Shown here one piece after another: positions 53,153-62,515 of a stretch of 64,000 nucleotides of DNA. Below the pieces are notes generated by a model. The model made no database searches. It had not been told where the DNA came from and saw only the letters and a program-made list of their open reading frames with translations. A program made the position numbers and the translations under genes. Position 1 is the stretch's first letter, and every line of letters begins with the position of its first letter. The stretch is from Tenacibaculum sp. 190524A02b (GTDB taxonomy: Bacteria > Bacteroidota > Bacteroidia > Flavobacteriales > Flavobacteriaceae), in contig NZ_OZ038525.1 in the NCBI RefSeq assembly GCF_964036645.1, forward strand, positions 1,473,501 through 1,537,500, in the 5' to 3' direction.

Positions 53153-54772
53153 CTACTTTTTTAAAAATCTCACAGTTTGAATTTCTGATCCTTTTTTAAG
53201 TTGTAAAATATACATTCCATTTGTTAATTTAGATACATCAATGTTTTTAGAAGTGGATGTATGGGTGTATATCTTACTTCCTAAAGCGTTAAATATAGAA
53301 ATATCTAAGTTATTTTTATTGCTATCCACTACTAAATAATTTTGTGTTGGATTTGGATATACTTTAATCCCTTCTAGTTGGTTCAAATCTTCAACAGATA
53401 ATACCATATATGCTTTACTAAAATCTGGAATACCATGCCCATGTTGATCGGTTGGATTCGTATATCTATCTGCTGATTCTCTAACTTTTTGCATAATTTC
53501 TTTATATGTTAAATTAGGAAAAGCTTGCCAAAAACATGCTACAGCACCAGCCATAACTGGACCTGCAAAAGAAGTACCGAAAGATTGTTTTGGTTTACCA
53601 GTATTATGATCTATTATATATACCCAACCTCCATGTGCTAATACATCTGGCTTTACGCGTCCATCAGCTGTTGGTCCGTAAGAACTAAATGGCATTATTA
53701 CTTCTGTATCTGATACAGCTCCAACTGTAAACACAGACGGAGCATCTGCTGGAGCAGTAATATATTTCCATGCTTTTTGTCCTTCATTCCCAGCCGAAGT
53801 AACCAAGATCATTCCTCTTGAAGCTCCTATTTCTGCGCCTCGGCTAATAAAAGTAGTTTTTCCATCCATGTCTGCGTATACATGATTATAAGCTGTATTG
53901 TCAAATTCATAATATCCTAAAGACGTATTAATAATATCTACTCCTAAACTATCAGCTCTTTCTGCTGCTTCTACCCATAAACTCTCTTCTATAGGTCCTT
54001 CACTAGATACATCTTCAGTTGTAAATAAATAAAAAGAAGCATCCGGTGCTGTGCCTACAAACTCATTTTCTAGATATCCACCAATGTCAGATAGCACATT
54101 TGTTCCATGATTATGACCTGAGTAGAAATTATCACTTCTATTTACAAAGTCATACCCTCCTAAAATTTGATTATTATCTCTTAGCCTTTTAAAAGCGTCT
54201 AAAGTATTTACATTTGGAAAACCTGCATCAATTACTGCTATTTGCATTCCAGCTCCCGTATAACCTTCTTTATGTAATACATTTGCATTTAACATAGTTA
54301 CCTGTGTGTTGGTTACTCCATAATTGAAATCTGTTTGTAGCTCTGCAAATTTATCTATAGTAGTATTTTTTGCTTGTTTTTTAATTTCTGTCGTTTTTGT
54401 TATTGAATTTAATGTTCTATTTGCAAATTCAACTTTTTCTACAAAACTTAAATTAGTAACCAATGCATTTATATTTGCTTGTGTACCTCTTACATGTAAT
54501 GCGTTTAACCATTTTGATTTAGCCATTACAGTAATACCTACAACACTTTTTACTTGTGCATAGTAATTTTTATCTATTGGAACATCTTTATTATCTAAAG
54601 CTATATTTTGCTTAGTTCTTCTATCTAATGAACGCTGAGATAACATCTTAGTAGGCTCTGCTAAATAAGTACTAGCATCTGGCTTATCTGAAAAATACAC
54701 CCAAGCATCTTCTGTCTGAGCTATAGCTGCTAGAGCTAAAAATTGAAAATAAAAAAGTATTAGTTTTTTCAT
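53153..54772 (-). CDS. secreted subtilisin-like serine protease (S8) with T9SS sorting domain
   Basis: A 539-residue secreted peptidase. Signal peptide at residues 1-19, an inhibitor-like propeptide, then the S8 catalytic triad: D182 in IAVIDAGFPN, H222 in YSGHNHGTNVLSD, and S401 in QSFGTSFAGPVMAG, with oxyanion Asn in LVTSAGNEGQK. The C-terminal about 75 residues (GIKVYPNPTQNYLVVDSNKN onward, ending MYILQLKKGSEIQTVRFLKK) are a type A sorting domain for the type IX system. It probably digests external proteins. It heads an operon with a flavoenzyme and a methyltransferase. Confidence 0.95.
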   Translation of the reverse strand: MKKLILFYFQFLALAAIAQTEDAWVYFSDKPDASTYLAEPTKMLSQRSLDRRTKQNIALDNKDVPIDKNYYAQVKSVVGITVMAKSKWLNALHVRGTQANINALVTNLSFVEKVEFANRTLNSITKTTEIKKQAKNTTIDKFAELQTDFNYGVTNTQVTMLNANVLHKEGYTGAGMQIAVIDAGFPNVNTLDAFKRLRDNNQILGGYDFVNRSDNFYSGHNHGTNVLSDIGGYLENEFVGTAPDASFYLFTTEDVSSEGPIEESLWVEAAERADSLGVDIINTSLGYYEFDNTAYNHVYADMDGKTTFISRGAEIGASRGMILVTSAGNEGQKAWKYITAPADAPSVFTVGAVSDTEVIMPFSSYGPTADGRVKPDVLAHGGWVYIIDHNTGKPKQSFGTSFAGPVMAGAVACFWQAFPNLTYKEIMQKVRESADRYTNPTDQHGHGIPDFSKAYMVLSVEDLNQLEGIKVYPNPTQNYLVVDSNKNNLDISIFNALGSKIYTHTSTSKNIDVSKLTNGMYILQLKKGSEIQTVRFLKK

Positions 54773-55020
54773 TTGAATTAAGTTTAATTTGTTTGATTGT
54801 TTGTATTGTTTCCTTTAATAAGGAAAACAATTTGAATTAATTATTTGGATAGCAAATGTTTTTATAATATTATCTATTATTAAAAACATCGCTTTTAAGC
54901 GAAGAATATAGCCCCCATACCTTGTAAAAATAAGGTATTCTAACTACAAAACAATTAGTTTTACAATTACCCTACTAATTTTAGTAAACAAACAAGATTT
55001 TTAATTCTTAAAACAAACTC

Positions 55021-56208
55021 TTAACTTATTACTCCTGAACCTAATAATTCTTCTTCTAAATACCAAGCTACAAATTGTCCTTCTTGAATAGCAGACTGAG
55101 GATTTTCAAAAGCAACATATACACCTGAATCTACTTTATGTAAAACTGCTTTCTCTAAAGCTTGTCTATAACGGATTCTAGCCTCCACTTCCATTTGTTC
55201 TCCTGAATCCAAGGCTAAATCTTCTCTTACCCAATGTAGTTCTTCATTTGAAACGAATAACACATTTCTATATAAACCTTTATGTTTCTTGCCTTCTCCT
55301 GCGTAGATAATATTAGTTTCTACATCTGTTTCTATTACAAATAACGGCTCTTTAGTACCTCCAACAGCCAACCCTTTACGTTGTCCTTTTGTAAAGTAAT
55401 GTGCTCCTTGATGCCTACCTACTTCTTTACCATCTTCTTTTTTGTAAGTATACTTAGTTGCTAAATAAGCTAATTCAGTCTCTTTACTTTCAAATTTTGG
55501 TATTACTCTATGATATTGTTCAAAATCACTAGGTATTTGTATTATTACCCCTTCTTTAGGCTTTAGTTTTTGCTGTAAAAAGTCTGGTAAGCGTACCTTT
55601 CCAATAAAACACAACCCTTGAGAATCTTTTTTATCTGCTGTAATTAAATCAGCTTCTTTAGCTATTTCTCTAACTTCTGGCTTTGTTAGCTCTCCTATGG
55701 GAAATAACGCTTTTGATAACTGCTCTTGTGATAATTGACATAAGAAATAAGACTGATCTTTATTAGTATCCTTTCCTGCTAGTAATTTATATACTGGGTT
55801 TCCATTAATAACTTCTTCCGACTTCCTACAATAATGTCCAGTAGCAACATAATCAGCACCTAAGCTTAAGGCAATATCCATGAATACATCAAACTTTATT
55901 TCTCGATTACATAGAACATCTGGATTAGGAGTACGTCCTTTTTCGTATTCATTAAACATATAGTCTACAATACGTTCTTTATATTGTTCACTTAAATCAA
56001 CTGTTTGAAAAGGTATTCCTAATTTTTCAGCTACAATCATAGCGTCATTACTATCTTCTAACCAAGGGCATTCATCAGATATAGTTACAGAATCATCATG
56101 CCAATTTTTCATGAATAAACCAATAACTTCATATCCTTGCTCTTTTAATAAATAAGCGGTTACACTACTATCAACTCCTCCAGAAAGTCCAACTACTACT
56201 CTTTTCAT
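55021..56208 (-). CDS. mnmA: tRNA-specific 2-thiouridylase MnmA
   Basis: Adds the 2-thio group to U34 of Lys, Glu and Gln tRNAs. The 395-residue enzyme has the PP-loop [19 protein letters not shown] at the N-terminus, the catalytic Cys in [13 protein letters not shown] (about residue 101) and the second Cys in [15 protein letters not shown] (about 203). Length is normal. A -7 box lies 93 bases upstream; the leader contains no obvious element. The gene is not linked to other tRNA modification genes here. Confidence 0.97.
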   Translation of the reverse strand: MKRVVVGLSGGVDSSVTAYLLKEQGYEVIGLFMKNWHDDSVTISDECPWLEDSNDAMIVAEKLGIPFQTVDLSEQYKERIVDYMFNEYEKGRTPNPDVLCNREIKFDVFMDIALSLGADYVATGHYCRKSEEVINGNPVYKLLAGKDTNKDQSYFLCQLSQEQLSKALFPIGELTKPEVREIAKEADLITADKKDSQGLCFIGKVRLPDFLQQKLKPKEGVIIQIPSDFEQYHRVIPKFESKETELAYLATKYTYKKEDGKEVGRHQGAHYFTKGQRKGLAVGGTKEPLFVIETDVETNIIYAGEGKKHKGLYRNVLFVSNEELHWVREDLALDSGEQMEVEARIRYRQALEKAVLHKVDSGVYVAFENPQSAIQEGQFVAWYLEEELLGSGVIS

Positions 56209-56300
56209 TTTTTTACTTTACTATATTTAATGATCCTACCTTACAATAAACCTAGTTCCTTAAAGATATATCTTATGATAAGTTACTTTATTAGAAGCTG

Positions 56301-56308
56301 CAAATTTA
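56301..56308 (-). promoter_or_regulatory. -7 promoter box of mnmA
   Basis: TAAATTTG on the minus strand fits TAnnTTTG; leader length about 85 bases. Confidence 0.5.
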
Positions 56309-56435
56309 CGAATACCTTTTAAATTAAACTTTTGCTTATTATAGATTTATCTTATATAAAAATCACCCGAAACGGGCTATATAGCGTGTTCCTTTTCTTA
56401 ATAGTTTTACCTAACTTTAATAAAACAACTTAATC

Positions 56436-58142
56436 ATGAAAAAAACTATGCTATTACTAGCCTTTTTACTTACAGGCTCTACTATTTTTTCACAAGGTAA
56501 TTGTAATTGTGATCATTACATTTCCAATTTAAGCCTTACTAACTTCAATCAAATAAAGGGAGATGATTTTAACTACCAACCAGGTGATGTATTCTGTTTG
56601 GAAAGTGGAAACTACAGAGGTATTAGATTGGTAAACTTTAAAGGGACAAAGGATAAACCTTTAATTTTTAGAAATAACGGAGGTGAAGTATTTGTTAATG
56701 AGTCAACTTATCCTGCTATTGAAATAAAAGAAAGCGCTCATATAATATTTACTGGTACAGGAGATGATACATATACCTATGGTTTTAAAGTAACTGCTTC
56801 TAATAGTACAGCCGTTGGAATTGCTGCTTTTAGTTCAGATATTGAAATGGATCACATAAAAGTAGAAAGCTCTGGATTTGCTGGGTTTATGGCTAAAACA
56901 AATCCTGTTTGTCACGATCGACAAACTTGGAGAAGAAGTGGATATATAATGAAAAATATCAATTTACATCATAACTACATTAAAGATACTGAAGGTGAAG
57001 GTTTTTACATTGGTAGTACTGGTGGTTATAAGGTTAAAGCCAGACTTAAATGTGGTAATGAAGATGCTTTTCCTCATTGGTTAGAAAATGTTGATATTCA
57101 TCATAATATTGTTGAAAATGCAGGATGGGATGGTATTCAGGTAAATTTAGTTAGAAAAAATGGTAATGTTTATAATAATACAATTACTGGTTATGGAGTT
57201 ACCCCTAATTCGTATCAAAAGTTTGCAATGAGCATTGGTGGTGGAGTTTACAATATATATAATAACGTTATAAAAAACACACAAGATGGAAAGGGAATGC
57301 AATTTATTAGTGCACAAAGTGGCACTAAAATATATAACAACATAATTATCAACCCTAAATCTGAGGGAATTTTTCTGCATAGCAGACATGTTTTTGAAGA
57401 TCCAAACAGAGGGTATTTTATTTTAAACAATACTATAATTAATCCTGAAAAATCTGGTGTTAAGTTTTACTCAAACATTAAACAAAGCGAAGATCCTAGT
57501 TTGATAAATACTACGCAAATAGATGTACCTAGTTATTTTGTTAACAATATTATAGTTAATCCAGGTAATACTTACGAAACGGGTAATACTTGGAAAGGCA
57601 TTTCTGAAAATTATTTTGATTTTAACACTCCTGCAGAACGTGATGCTTTTAAAAAGTATATTACTTCAAACTTACTTTCTAAAAAAATAGACACACTTGG
57701 TTTTACTGACTATACTAATCATATTTACACTCCAAATAGCAGTTCTTCTGCTATGGTTGATACAGGTGAAAATTTAGTGAAATTTGGAATTACAAGCGAT
57801 CTTAAAGAAATCAGTAGACCACAAAATAACGCTTTTGATATTGGAGCTTATGAGCTTAAACAAACTGTAGTTTTAAGTAATAAATCTATCTTAAAAACAA
57901 CTCCTATAAATAGTCAAAATAACCTATTAAACATTTACCCTAATCCAAGTCAGGAATTTGTTAAAGTAGATTCAAATGAACCTATTCAAAAAGTTTCTTT
58001 CTACAATACTAATGGAAATTTATTAGAAGAAATCGAATATCCAAAAAGTAAAATTTCATTAAAAAGATTAAAACAAGGTGTTTACTTTATGAAAATTAAT
58101 TACAGCGACCGAAGTGAAACACATCAAATCATAAAAAAATAA
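56436..58142 (+). CDS. secreted right-handed beta-helix protein with T9SS sorting domain
   Basis: A 568-residue secreted protein: signal peptide 1-19 (ending STIFSQ), then right-handed parallel beta-helix repeats (NNTITGYGVTPNSYQ, YNIYNNVIKNTQDG, KIYNNIIINPKSEG), and a C-terminal type A sorting domain starting NIYPNPSQEFVKV. Beta-helix secreted proteins of this kind are often polysaccharide lyases or glycan-binding proteins, but no catalytic signature is visible. There are Cys near the N-terminus and centre (for instance in CNCDHY). It is a single gene ending at a shared terminator. Confidence 0.9.
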   Translation: MKKTMLLLAFLLTGSTIFSQGNCNCDHYISNLSLTNFNQIKGDDFNYQPGDVFCLESGNYRGIRLVNFKGTKDKPLIFRNNGGEVFVNESTYPAIEIKESAHIIFTGTGDDTYTYGFKVTASNSTAVGIAAFSSDIEMDHIKVESSGFAGFMAKTNPVCHDRQTWRRSGYIMKNINLHHNYIKDTEGEGFYIGSTGGYKVKARLKCGNEDAFPHWLENVDIHHNIVENAGWDGIQVNLVRKNGNVYNNTITGYGVTPNSYQKFAMSIGGGVYNIYNNVIKNTQDGKGMQFISAQSGTKIYNNIIINPKSEGIFLHSRHVFEDPNRGYFILNNTIINPEKSGVKFYSNIKQSEDPSLINTTQIDVPSYFVNNIIVNPGNTYETGNTWKGISENYFDFNTPAERDAFKKYITSNLLSKKIDTLGFTDYTNHIYTPNSSSSAMVDTGENLVKFGITSDLKEISRPQNNAFDIGAYELKQTVVLSNKSILKTTPINSQNNLLNIYPNPSQEFVKVDSNEPIQKVSFYNTNGNLLEEIEYPKSKISLKRLKQGVYFMKINYSDRSETHQIIKK

Positions 58143-58201
58143 TTCAATTTTATCTTTATGGACTCGCAATCCATTATTTTTTTTACTTCATAATAAAAGA
58201 A

Positions 58202-58223
58202 GGCGTTTAAATTGTTAAACGCC
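58202..58223. terminator. terminator between the beta-helix gene and the YwqK-like gene
   Basis: GGCGTTTAA (58202-58210) pairs with TTAAACGCC (58215-58223), tight loop. It serves both converging genes, with the T run stronger on one side. Confidence 0.65.
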
Positions 58224-58247
58224 CTCTTATCTTCTTATAAAAGATAT

Positions 58248-58958
58248 TTATTTTTTGAACCTACCTAATTTTTTAGTTTTTCTTTTTTCTTCCTTATCTG
58301 TAACTAAAACTCCATCAATGTAAAACTCCCATTCTCCTGCTCTCTTTCCATCTTTATACATTCCTTTTTCTTTTAAGTTTCCTTTTAAATCAAAATACTT
58401 TCCTACTCCATTCAACTTTCCTCCAACATAGTTAAGTTCCTCTATTAAAATTCCATCTTCAGTATATATTTTAGAAACTCCATCCTTTTTTCCTTGCTTA
58501 TAGTATGTTTCTTCGGTAGTTTTCCCATTTCCATAATAATTCTTCAAAACTCCATCTAACTTACCATCTACATAGTTTTCTTCTGAAATTACTTTTCCAT
58601 TAGGAAAATAATACAACCATTTTCCTACTCTATTTTTCCCTATCATACTCCCTTTACTTTTAAGCTTTCCTAATGAAGTATAGAAAGAAACCAAAGCTTT
58701 ATCTGAAGTTTCAGAAAACTCTTTAATTATTACAGGTTGAGAAGGCGATGTAATTGAATAAAACTTAAACACTCCTACTTCTTTACCATTTTTAAACTGA
58801 CCTTGATACCTTATTTCTCCATTTTTATAAAGTTTTTTCCAAACACCAGTTCTTTTACCATTCGCATCAAACTGATTTATCTTCTGAGAATAAACATTCT
58901 TGGTAAAAAATATAACACCAATAAGCAGTAATGGTAATATCCTTTTTATATTTATCAT
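58248..58958 (-). CDS. secreted MORN-like/YwqK-type repeat protein
   Basis: A protein of about 236 residues with a signal peptide (MINIKRILPLLLIGVIFFTK) and seven or so MORN-like repeats of about 22 residues of the form G-x-W-x-x-Y-x-x-G (YKNGEIRYQGQFKNGKEVGV, WLYYFPNGKVISEENYVDGK, KDGVSKIYTEDGILIEELNY). Such proteins are often annotated as YwqK-family antitoxins, but the name says little here. The ATG at 58958 is chosen because the -7 box (58980-58987) covers the longer start at 58982. The DNA overlaps the promoter zone of the divergent gene at 59004. Confidence 0.82.
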   Translation of the reverse strand: MINIKRILPLLLIGVIFFTKNVYSQKINQFDANGKRTGVWKKLYKNGEIRYQGQFKNGKEVGVFKFYSITSPSQPVIIKEFSETSDKALVSFYTSLGKLKSKGSMIGKNRVGKWLYYFPNGKVISEENYVDGKLDGVLKNYYGNGKTTEETYYKQGKKDGVSKIYTEDGILIEELNYVGGKLNGVGKYFDLKGNLKEKGMYKDGKRAGEWEFYIDGVLVTDKEEKRKTKKLGRFKK

Positions 58959-58979
58959 TTTGTTGTTTCTTTTACTGTT

Positions 58980-58987
58980 CAAATTTA
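58980..58987 (-). promoter_or_regulatory. -7 promoter box of the MORN-like gene
   Basis: TAAATTTG on the minus strand fits TAnnTTTG, 21 bases upstream of the chosen ATG. Confidence 0.6.
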
Positions 58988-59003
58988 CATAAACCGTACC
59001 AAT

Positions 59004-59585
59004 ATGAGTCTTGAATTTACAATTTCTGTTTTAGAAAATATGAACAACCCTACAAAAGTTAATCGTAATCATGCTGCAAATATTGTATTAAACACCCCTG
59101 AATTAATAGAATACTTACTTAAAATCACTATGAATGTTGATGATAAGCTATCTATTAAAGCTTCTTGGGTATTGGAATGGATTTGTACTAACCATAGCAT
59201 TGACTACTTACATCCTTATATGGATTTTTTTGTTCAAAACATTTCTAAAGTTCATTTTGATAGCGCAGTTAGACCTTGTGCTAAAATTTGTGAGCATTTA
59301 GCTGTTGCCTATACTTCTAAAAAAGAAAATGAAACTAAAATAGTATTAACCCAAGAACATATTGATTTAATTATTGAAACTGGTTTTGATTGGTTAATCA
59401 CAGATCAAAAAATTGCTGTACGAGCTTACACAATGAATACGCTGTATCTTTTTGGTTTACATAAAGATTGGGTACATGCCGAATTAAAACATTTAGTCAG
59501 TACCAAAATTATACATGAAAGTAAGGGTTGTGAAGCGCGTGGCAAAAAAATTCTTGGGTTAATTACTAATAATTCATTAAGTTAG
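59004..59585 (+). CDS. HEAT-like helical protein of unknown function
   Basis: A 193-residue cytosolic protein composed of alpha helices in a HEAT-like order (NPTKVNRNHAANIVLNTPEL, DDKLSIKASWVLEWICTNHS, DQKIAVRAYTMNTLYLFGLH). In some Flavobacteriaceae this family carries the label adenylosuccinate lyase because of weak similarity, but the lyase signature is absent and the length is far too short, so the label is not supported. It ends directly against the barrel protein gene on the other strand. Confidence 0.7.
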   Translation: MSLEFTISVLENMNNPTKVNRNHAANIVLNTPELIEYLLKITMNVDDKLSIKASWVLEWICTNHSIDYLHPYMDFFVQNISKVHFDSAVRPCAKICEHLAVAYTSKKENETKIVLTQEHIDLIIETGFDWLITDQKIAVRAYTMNTLYLFGLHKDWVHAELKHLVSTKIIHESKGCEARGKKILGLITNNSLS

Positions 59586-60272
59586 TTAGAACCTATATCC
59601 TAAGGATATTTGAACATTTGAATTCTTTAGAGAAAAAGACTCCCTAAAACTTTCATTAAACTTAGTTAACCCTAAATTATATCTTCCTTGTATAAATATA
59701 TTTTTATTTATGTCATAAGAAGCGCCAAAGTTTAATCCAAAATTAAGTTTACTAAACTCCCCCAATATACTTCTTGAGCTATTTTTCTCAAAATCATACC
59801 CCCCAAACTGCTGAACTTTTTCTCCTTCAACGTATAAATCTTCGTCTACTCTAGCAGCCAATGTATATTGTAACTGAGGTCCAAACTCTAAATTAAATTT
59901 TTTAAAAATATTGTACTTTAACATTATTGGTAATTCTAAAAAGGAATACTTCTCTACTCCTTTTAAATGACCTGTCGTAAAGTCACCTGCTGACGACATT
60001 AATTGTAAGCTTTTAGTATTATTTCCTCTCAGTCTGGAATAAATCAATTCGGGTTGTAAGGAAAATTTTTCACTTAAGGGAATTTCTACAAAAAAACCAG
60101 CTTGAAAACCTACTTTACCGCCACTTATGTATCCTGGTGAAAAACCAGTAAAGCTCGTATGTTTTTGTGAAAAATTAGAAGAATTAATTCCTCCTTTTAT
60201 TCCATATTTAATTTCTTGAGAAAAAATGTAGTTAACTGATAATACTGCGCATAGCAATAAAACTTTTTTCAT
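59586..60272 (-). CDS. outer membrane beta-barrel protein (PorT-like)
   Basis: A 228-residue protein with a signal peptide (MKKVLLLCAVLSVNYIFSQ) and a beta-barrel of about eight strands, typical alternating patterns such as GFQAGFFVEIPLSEKFSLQP and ELIYSRLRG, ending in QISLGYRF with the usual C-terminal Phe. It belongs to the PorT/OmpA-like eight-strand barrels common in Bacteroidota. Function unknown; possibly part of the outer membrane secretion or structural set. Confidence 0.88.
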   Translation of the reverse strand: MKKVLLLCAVLSVNYIFSQEIKYGIKGGINSSNFSQKHTSFTGFSPGYISGGKVGFQAGFFVEIPLSEKFSLQPELIYSRLRGNNTKSLQLMSSAGDFTTGHLKGVEKYSFLELPIMLKYNIFKKFNLEFGPQLQYTLAARVDEDLYVEGEKVQQFGGYDFEKNSSRSILGEFSKLNFGLNFGASYDINKNIFIQGRYNLGLTKFNESFRESFSLKNSNVQISLGYRF

Positions 60273-60507
60273 GATTCTAAATTTTTAAATGTTATTAAAT
60301 TTTCTACTGCGAAACTATTGTTGACAAACTGAAATAAGAAAAATAAAATCACAAAGTGATGTTAACAAGCACGTTAAACATTTCTAAACAAAAATTATGT
60401 TAAAAACTCATTAGGAAAGTTAAATAATTCATTCAGAAAGTTTTCAATTTATAGTCAACGCTACTATGGTACTTTAGAAGTGTATTAACCAATTAAACTA
60501 AAATATT

Positions 60508-60729
60508 ATGACTAAAAACATTTTAAAAGTAAATGGTGTGACAACTTTAAAAAATACTGACCTAAAAAAAGTAAAAGGAGGAACTGGTCCATCTGAACCT
60601 GCTTTCCCTTATACTTGTTGGGATAATGCTGGTACTTTTCAATCTTCTTTTGATATTTCAGGTGGAGAAGTTACTTGTGTTCGTAATTCTATAAGTACTA
60701 TTCCTGTTATTAGTCCAAAAACTAGGTAA
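60508..60729 (+). CDS. double-glycine leader peptide, bacteriocin/RiPP-like precursor
   Basis: A 73-residue peptide with a leader MTKNILKVNGVTTLKNTDLK followed by KVKGG, matching the double-glycine leaders that guide export and cleavage by peptidase-containing ABC transporters. Cleavage after Gly25 would release a 48-residue core with two cysteines, C37 and C57, which could form one disulfide. Bacteroidota have many such peptides of the bacteriocin-like type. There is no transporter or modification enzyme next to it; a terminator follows. An imperfect -7 box (TACTTTAG) lies at 60470. Confidence 0.72.
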   Translation: MTKNILKVNGVTTLKNTDLKKVKGGTGPSEPAFPYTCWDNAGTFQSSFDISGGEVTCVRNSISTIPVISPKTR

Positions 60730-60778
60730 CGAAAACATTTAATAAAGGTTGAACTTTTCTGACATAATCTTTATAACC

Positions 60779-60808
60779 AAAAAGCGAGTCTAAAAAAACT
60801 CGCTTTTT
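60779..60808. terminator. terminator behind the leader-peptide gene
   Basis: AAAAAGCGAGT (60779-60789) pairs perfectly with ACTCGCTTTTT (60798-60808), 8-base loop. It also closes the sterol desaturase-like gene from the other side. Confidence 0.85.
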
Positions 60809-60849
60809 AATTATAATTTATGCTTTCAGTAAAAAACTGAATCAATATC

Positions 60850-61677
60850 CTACAAGTTTGTAGGCTTTCTATATCCTTGGAATGGCTGCTTTAACAGCTC
60901 TATTAAATCAGAATTCTTTTTTTCATCAGGAAAAGTATCAACTCCATATACTATTTCATCTCTATCTAATTCCATATAAGTTCCTAGCAGTCGATCCCAT
61001 ATAGAAAATATATTCCCATAATTACTATCTGTATAAGGTAATAAATTATGGTGGTGAACTTTATGCATATCTGGCGATACTAGTATGTAGCTTAAAAATT
61101 TATCTAATTTTCTAGGCATTTTTATATTAGCATGTGTTAATTGAGTAAATATAACAGACATAGATTGATACATCATAATAATTGCTATAGGTGCTCCAAT
61201 AACAAATACGCCTAGTAATGTAAATATAAAGCGAATTACACTCTCAATTGGATGATGTCTATTTGCAGTCGTAGTATCTACTTTATGATCTGAATGATGC
61301 ACTAAATGAACCATCCACAATGGTTTTACTTTATGTTCTACCAAATGCGCTAAATAAGCGCCAAAAAAATCTAAAAACAATACTCCTAAAATTACATATA
61401 ACCACAATGGCATTTCAGGCAACCAGTTTAACAGTCCAAATTTATTAGCCACTGTCCAATCTGATGTTTTTAATAAAAAAAACGCCAATACAAAATTAAT
61501 TATGATAGTTGTTAATGTGAAGAATAGATTTGGAAAAGCATGTTTCCATTTGTTGTACTTAAAATTAAATAAAGGTACCGCACTCTCTAACAGCCAAAAA
61601 AAAGTAATTCCGCCAACAAGAATTAAACTTCTATGACTTGAAGGAATTGTTTCAAAATAATGTACTAAGGTTTCCAA
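60850..61677 (-). CDS. sterol desaturase/fatty acid hydroxylase family protein
   Basis: A 275-residue integral membrane di-iron enzyme with about five helices. The His clusters are FGAYLAHLVEHK (about residues 108-119), WMVHLVHHSDHKVD (about 121-134) and MHKVHHHN (about 204-211), the HX(3-4)H, HX(2-3)HH, HX(2)HH arrangement of the fatty acid hydroxylase superfamily. The substrate is a lipid, perhaps a carotenoid, sterol-like or fatty acid chain. A -7 box lies 26 bases upstream and the gene is transcribed alone. Confidence 0.9.
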   Translation of the reverse strand: METLVHYFETIPSSHRSLILVGGITFFWLLESAVPLFNFKYNKWKHAFPNLFFTLTTIIINFVLAFFLLKTSDWTVANKFGLLNWLPEMPLWLYVILGVLFLDFFGAYLAHLVEHKVKPLWMVHLVHHSDHKVDTTTANRHHPIESVIRFIFTLLGVFVIGAPIAIIMMYQSMSVIFTQLTHANIKMPRKLDKFLSYILVSPDMHKVHHHNLLPYTDSNYGNIFSIWDRLLGTYMELDRDEIVYGVDTFPDEKKNSDLIELLKQPFQGYRKPTNL

Positions 61678-61702
61678 TATGAGATAATTTTCACTAAAAA
61701 TA

Positions 61703-61710
61703 CAAAATTA
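61703..61710 (-). promoter_or_regulatory. -7 promoter box of the sterol desaturase-like gene
   Basis: TAATTTTG on the minus strand fits TAnnTTTG, 26 bases before the start. Confidence 0.6.
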
Positions 61711-61817
61711 TCGCTACTAAAAAACAAGAATATTACTACATCTCTAAAAACTAACTACTTCTATTACTAAATATACAATCTAAGCACAACGTATTGAATA
61801 TTAGTAAATATTAAATT

Positions 61818-62315
61818 TTATTGAGGCAACCTCTTTTTTAACTCCTCAACTATTCTATAAGTTGCAGGGCATACTTCTGTGTTTTTAATAGTTAGGTTAG
61901 CTAACTGAATAAACTTTTTTCTATTAGTATGTGGATATTCAGCACATGCTTTGGGGCGAACATCGTATATAAAACAGGTATTATCACTTTCGTCTAAAAA
62001 AGCACATGGGGCTGTTTTTAGTACATGATAATCATCTTCATCAATACGTAAGTATTGCGCTACAAAATCAGCTACCTTCATTTTTAAATGTTTAGCTATA
62101 CGCTCAATATCTTTATAAGTAAACATTGGACTAGTAGTTTTACAGCAATTACCACAAGTTAAGCAATCTGTACGTTCAAACTCTTCTTCATGTATTTCTT
62201 GCATTAATAAATCCAAACGCTTTGGCGTTCTTTTTTTTAACTTTTGAAAATACTTTTTGTTTTCTTGTAAAGCTTCCTTTGCTAATTTGGGAAGGTTCTG
62301 TAAATCTTTATCCAT
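61818..62315 (-). CDS. YkgJ-family cysteine-cluster protein
   Basis: A 165-residue cytosolic protein with the cysteine pattern of the YkgJ/zinc- or iron-chelating family: CLTCGNCCKTTSPMFTYKDI (about residues 56-75) and CAFLDESDNTCFIYD followed by RPKACAEYP. The second motif has the CX(n)CX(n)C form expected for an iron-sulphur or metal site. The function is unknown, though YkgJ proteins often sit near redox genes. Its -7 box is just 5 bases before the start, which would give a nearly leaderless message. Confidence 0.88.
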   Translation of the reverse strand: MDKDLQNLPKLAKEALQENKKYFQKLKKRTPKRLDLLMQEIHEEEFERTDCLTCGNCCKTTSPMFTYKDIERIAKHLKMKVADFVAQYLRIDEDDYHVLKTAPCAFLDESDNTCFIYDVRPKACAEYPHTNRKKFIQLANLTIKNTEVCPATYRIVEELKKRLPQ

Positions 62316-62319
62316 GCTG

Positions 62320-62327
62320 CAAAAGTA
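62320..62327 (-). promoter_or_regulatory. -7 promoter box directly before the YkgJ-like gene
   Basis: TACTTTTG on the minus strand fits TAnnTTTG and ends 5 bases from the ATG at 62315, so the message would start at or inside the start codon. Confidence 0.5.
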
Positions 62328-62515
62328 CTATAATTACCATGATTATAATTATTTTCTGAATTTTGATTTTTCTATTTAATTATATAAATGCTGTTTTTTA
62401 ACAATATTGATTCTAAATTATTTAACTCTTTTTTTTAACAAAACTTTATTTAATTATAATTTTTTAAATTTAACAGCGTTTTGAATGCGTAAATTTAATT
62501 TAAACCTTATCCCTT

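Noticed and set aside
59004..59585. Adenylosuccinate lyase label for the 193-residue protein
   Set aside because: The lyase signature is absent and the length is less than half; only a HEAT-like helical pattern is visible.
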